DNA from: Bremia lactucae
Taxonomy: Eukaryota > Oomycota > Peronosporomycetes > Peronosporales > Peronosporaceae
DNA length: 33,642 bases
Assembly (NCBI RefSeq): GCF_004359215.1
Contig: NW_027152016.1
Coordinates: 24,456 to 58,097, forward strand
Reading direction: 5' to 3'
This document shows positions 30,747-33,642 of this stretch, in pieces; position 1 is the first letter of the stretch, and each line of letters opens with the position of its first letter. Made by a program: the position numbers and the translations under genes. The notes below the pieces were generated by a model, which saw only the letters and a program-made list of their open reading frames with translations, did no database searches and was not told the DNA's origin.

Positions 30747-32412
30747 CTGTTAAAGCACCCATCGTTGCAAGCTTCTGGGCAAGATGATCTTCGTCAAGAC
30801 TTGTCAAAACCTACACCTATGCGTATTAGAGATGGTCGGTCACGCGAACACCCCTACATATCATTCCGAGGCGGATTGTGCGTCCCGGCTTTCTGGCGTT
30901 TGATTACTCGTGGAAGTAATCATAAAAATTCTTCAGCTGGATGCTAACTAGAAGGCGCCTTGTGCGGTAGCATTAATTTGTGCTTAAATTTGAAGACGAA
31001 TCCAACAATTTGACTTTTCTAAGTATATTCAAGGTTGACAGTTGGTCAATGGCGTGAGATGGCTTAACGTTTGCCTCACGTGTGCTTAAAGGCAGAGCTA
31101 AGTTCCCGTATTTCTCTCATATGGGGAGTTGGGCGCCATCATTGAAGATTTGGGTAGATTTGAAGAAGAGGCTAGGCAAATTTTACATCGACGCAAGGGC
31201 CAATTATATCGCTCAAAATTGGCTTCTTGCAATATTGGCACCTTGCGGTGGCTGTGAGAATGGTGACCGACCCAAGCTATGTAGCCATGGTCGAAAAGGT
31301 TGTCAGACAAACTTTCTTTCGTATATATTTAGGCAGCAAGAAGGTTTTCAGACGCTTCATCTCAACCTAATTTATGATATTGCTACGCCGATACAGAATT
31401 GACGAGGATCGAATGAAGGTTCAGTTACTTAATCTCTATTAATTTAAGATTATCCAAGCATTCTATTTGTGTAACGAAGTATTCGTTGATGAGATTAGCA
31501 TTTTCTAAATGGGGTCAAATGAATCGACACAGGGTTCAAGCAAACTTTAAGAAACAATTGGACTATAAATTCTATACAAATTCCGAAGTAAAATGAAAGC
31601 CTAATTAATTTGTATGCTCGAGTCAAAGCACAGGTTGTGAAAGTCATCATCGACTATTTGCTACTAATGCTTCTTGTCGTTGGTGGTGTATTGTTGTTGT
31701 CGTTTCCAATATAAAACTAGCTTGCTATAACACAATGGCAGTTTTTGCTACACATGGATATGCACGCAACCACTTTTTGAATAGAAATTGAGTGAGAAAC
31801 TACGGAACGAAGTGGGATACGACCGTTCTGACACGTGAGGACTGAAGCCGCTGAAGCCGCTGATCGGGTGCTCCTGTTTAGATGTACTTGATCCTGCTTT
31901 TGCGTCAGCATGGAAATAAGGACAAGTTGTTGCATTGGTAGATTCAAATATATATTATTGATGTAAAGCTCACGGCTGGACATTAGGTGGGCTTTTCCCC
32001 TTAACTCAGCTGCTTAGCTGTCCAGAATTCTAAGCACATGATGGGATTATGTCAGGCCATTGTCTGCCTCACCGTCCCTATTCTTCGAAGCAAATTCAGA
32101 ATCAGGTTAAGCGTGTAGTGGGATAATAGCTGACGTAAGCTTAATGATTACAAGTCGTCCGACAATTGGTCATTTGCGCGACATGACATTCTATTCTTTT
32201 CACATGAGAATGTTAATCAAGTCATCTGCCTAACATTTATGCATAAAAGGAGCGGTTTAAAGAGTGCGGAAACGGTTTTTCATATAAGTCGTTTTGGAAG
32301 AATTGCGACGCTGTACCGGATACATATGCTGATCCCCTAGCACCACCAAAAAAGGACTAACCAATTAGAACAGTTCTCCCTCTAATAACTTATATCCAAA
32401 ACTAATACTTAT
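30747..32412. other. Unique region upstream of the bZIP gene, no clear gene
   Basis: It contains the promoter side of the bZIP gene. A plus-strand frame at 31082-31402 (106 codons) has several cysteines (LAPCGGC, LCSHGRKGC) but matches no family I recognise. The remainder has no convincing coding signal. Confidence 0.4.
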
Positions 32413-32655
32413 GGGCTGCCGACTTGTACTGCTTCAGTACAAGGCCCTTTCGCACTGCTTCAGTGCTAGTGGTGCCTCACATCACATAACGTACACTAGT
32501 ACGTGCAGAGGAAGACTCTTTTTAGAAAACTTGCTTCGAATACGGTAAAAAGTGATCTATATTTGATATAATAAGTTTATATGTTTCTATCTATTTTCTA
32601 CAAACTTTATTATATACTAATATAAATACAAAACATGCAATAAAGTCTATTTTTG
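32413..32655 (-). repeat. LTR-alpha fragment
   Basis: It begins inside the LTR start (GGGCTGCCGACTTGTACTG) and breaks off after AAACATGCAATAAAG-type sequence, where LTR-beta sequence begins. Confidence 0.75.
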
Positions 32656-32657
32656 CG

Positions 32658-32783
32658 TGTAACCGGCTAAAGTTGCCCTAATGTCTAACAGTCCCCGTTA
32701 AGTACACTTGATGTACTTCAGGGGATGGTCAATTACTAAATTAAAGTAATTAGATCCAGCAACCGGGTGTGGTTCGCATTTGT
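32658..32783 (+). repeat. LTR-beta fragment
   Basis: The start of an LTR-beta (TGTAACCGGCTAAAGTTGCC) lasts about 126 bp and ends exactly where LTR-alpha of element VI begins. It is part of a nest of LTRs. Confidence 0.75.
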
Positions 32784-33234
32784 TGTAACGGGGCACTGCG
32801 ACTTGTACTGTTTCAGTACAAGTCCACTTCACACTGCTTCAGATGTGAGTGGTGCCTCTCGTTAAGTAACGTACACTGTACGTATAGAGGAAGACTTCTC
32901 TTAAGGCAAGTTAGCTTAAGAGGGTAAAATGAAAACTTTATTAATATAGTTAAGTGTCTTTGTTAATCTATCTTTGTAAATGTTGTCTTAACTATAAACT
33001 AATACTAAACATGTAAATGAATTCTTATCTATCTTATCTCGTAACTCTCTTTGATTACTTCTACAGCTGATTAGTCTGCGGAATAAATAGACATAATGGT
33101 CTATACCTATTTATGGATAAGAATTCAGGAAATTACTATTTAAAGTAATTTCCTCCAAATATTATCTACCTTTTGGATAATATTAATTAACAATCTTTTA
33201 TTGTTAATTTCATGTAACGATACACCCCGTTACA
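32784..33234 (-). repeat. LTR-alpha, 3' LTR of element VI
   Basis: 451 bp, from TGTAACGGGGCACTGCG to GATACACCCCGTTACA. The ends are intact. Followed on the right by a polypurine tract in minus-strand sense, it is the 3' LTR of a minus-strand element that extends beyond the window. Confidence 0.9.
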
Positions 33235-33247
33235 TCACCCCTCCCTT
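33235..33247 (-). promoter_or_regulatory. Polypurine tract of element VI
   Basis: On the minus strand AAGGGAGGGGTGA directly precedes the 3' LTR, identical to the tract of element II at 9089-9101. Confidence 0.8.
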
Positions 33248-33353
33248 AAACGACAATCACTCTGAATGTCATTAGGTGGAGTGGTCGCTAAATGACCACT
33301 TAATTTTTAAAATGATTTTGATTGGTCAGATCCATCATTTTAAATTCCATCGC

Positions 33354-33642
33354 ATGAAGGAACAATTCATGCGGGGTGAGGATAGTGTTGAACCTTCGGC
33401 TGCGGTTCGTGCAGCCGCGGGTGACGCATTGTTATCTCTTGCGGTAGACGTTCCGTCTACCGTAGTGTCTTCCACTCGCACAACACTTGGTGTTGCGAGT
33501 GCACGTGGTGATTCACCACGTGAGTACGACCCCTCTTTAGAGGTCGATTATGAGTGCGAGTCGGACGAAATGGCCGACTCGGGGAGGATGGAACAGTCGC
33601 CTGATACCCGTCAGGCGGCTGATTATGAGCCTTCGAATGAGA
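33354..33642 (+). CDS. Antisense accessory gene of element VI, N-terminal part (runs off right edge)
   Basis: The open frame begins with an ATG at 33354 and has no stop to the window end (96 codons). It is homologous to the N-terminal piece of the element II gene starting at 8979: both have MRG, PSAAVRAAAGDALLSLA, ARGDSPRE, DPSLEVDYECESDEMADSG and ADYEPSNE. The first ~55 residues vary more; the acidic stretch after them is nearly identical although the DNA has many silent differences. It is antisense to element VI, starting about 120 bp inside the 3' LTR. The ATG lies in the stem of a perfect 8-bp hairpin (33351-33373). Product function unknown. Confidence 0.7.
   Translation, partial: MKEQFMRGEDSVEPSAAVRAAAGDALLSLAVDVPSTVVSSTRTTLGVASARGDSPREYDPSLEVDYECESDEMADSGRMEQSPDTRQAADYEPSNE

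Noticed and set aside
31082..31402. 106-codon plus-strand frame with clustered cysteines upstream of the bZIP gene.
   Set aside because: No recognisable zinc-finger spacing or homologue in the window; kept only as a note.

Overview
The window looks like nuclear DNA of an oomycete (Phytophthora / downy-mildew type). Two protein-coding genes of families typical of oomycetes sit in a gene-poor, transposon-rich background: a START-like plus FYVE-type zinc-finger protein (1971-3152, minus) and a bZIP-like transcription factor with a long conserved C-terminal region (29382-30746, minus). Both appear intact and intronless. Most of the rest is built from Ty3/gypsy chromodomain retrotransposons (chromoviruses), all visibly decayed. 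No RXLR-type effector, tRNA, rRNA or CRISPR array was seen.

Layout. 1-1152: gag start and 5' LTR of a minus-strand element (I) running off the left edge. 1153-4959: unique DNA with the FYVE gene. 4960-9551: 5'-truncated plus-strand element (II) with RT, RNase H, integrase, chromodomain and 3' LTR. 9734-11273: LTR fragments and the gag start plus 5' LTR of a minus-strand element (III). 11775-19534: LTR fragment and a long minus-strand element (IV), split by a solo LTR at 18461-18948 that has a perfect 5-bp target duplication. 20254-27372: minus-strand element (V) with both LTRs, gag, protease, RT, RNase H and integrase. 28285-28730: a solo LTR with target duplication CTTAA. 29382-30746: bZIP gene. 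32413-end: nested LTR fragments and the 3' end of a minus-strand element (VI). Three related LTR families are present, called here alpha, beta and gamma; they share TGTAACGGG-type ends and a TGGTAGCA primer-binding site.

The most interesting feature is an extra gene carried by these elements on the opposite strand, between the integrase/chromodomain and the 3' LTR. Copies or parts of it occur in four elements (II, IV, V, VI). Orientation is fixed independently by the primer-binding site next to gag and the polypurine tract next to the antisense gene. The predicted protein has an acidic N-terminus, a conserved central domain with NVxxIGRxxWLxKL-like and TxxGA(K/R)YKL motifs and a CPCC motif, a coiled coil, and a basic tail. 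Its C-terminal half is antisense to the pol linker and chromodomain.

A second unexpected signal is that these elements are studded with short near-perfect inverted repeats, inside coding DNA as well as in LTRs. In three hairpins that can be compared between copies, paired bases have changed together, even where this changes amino acids.
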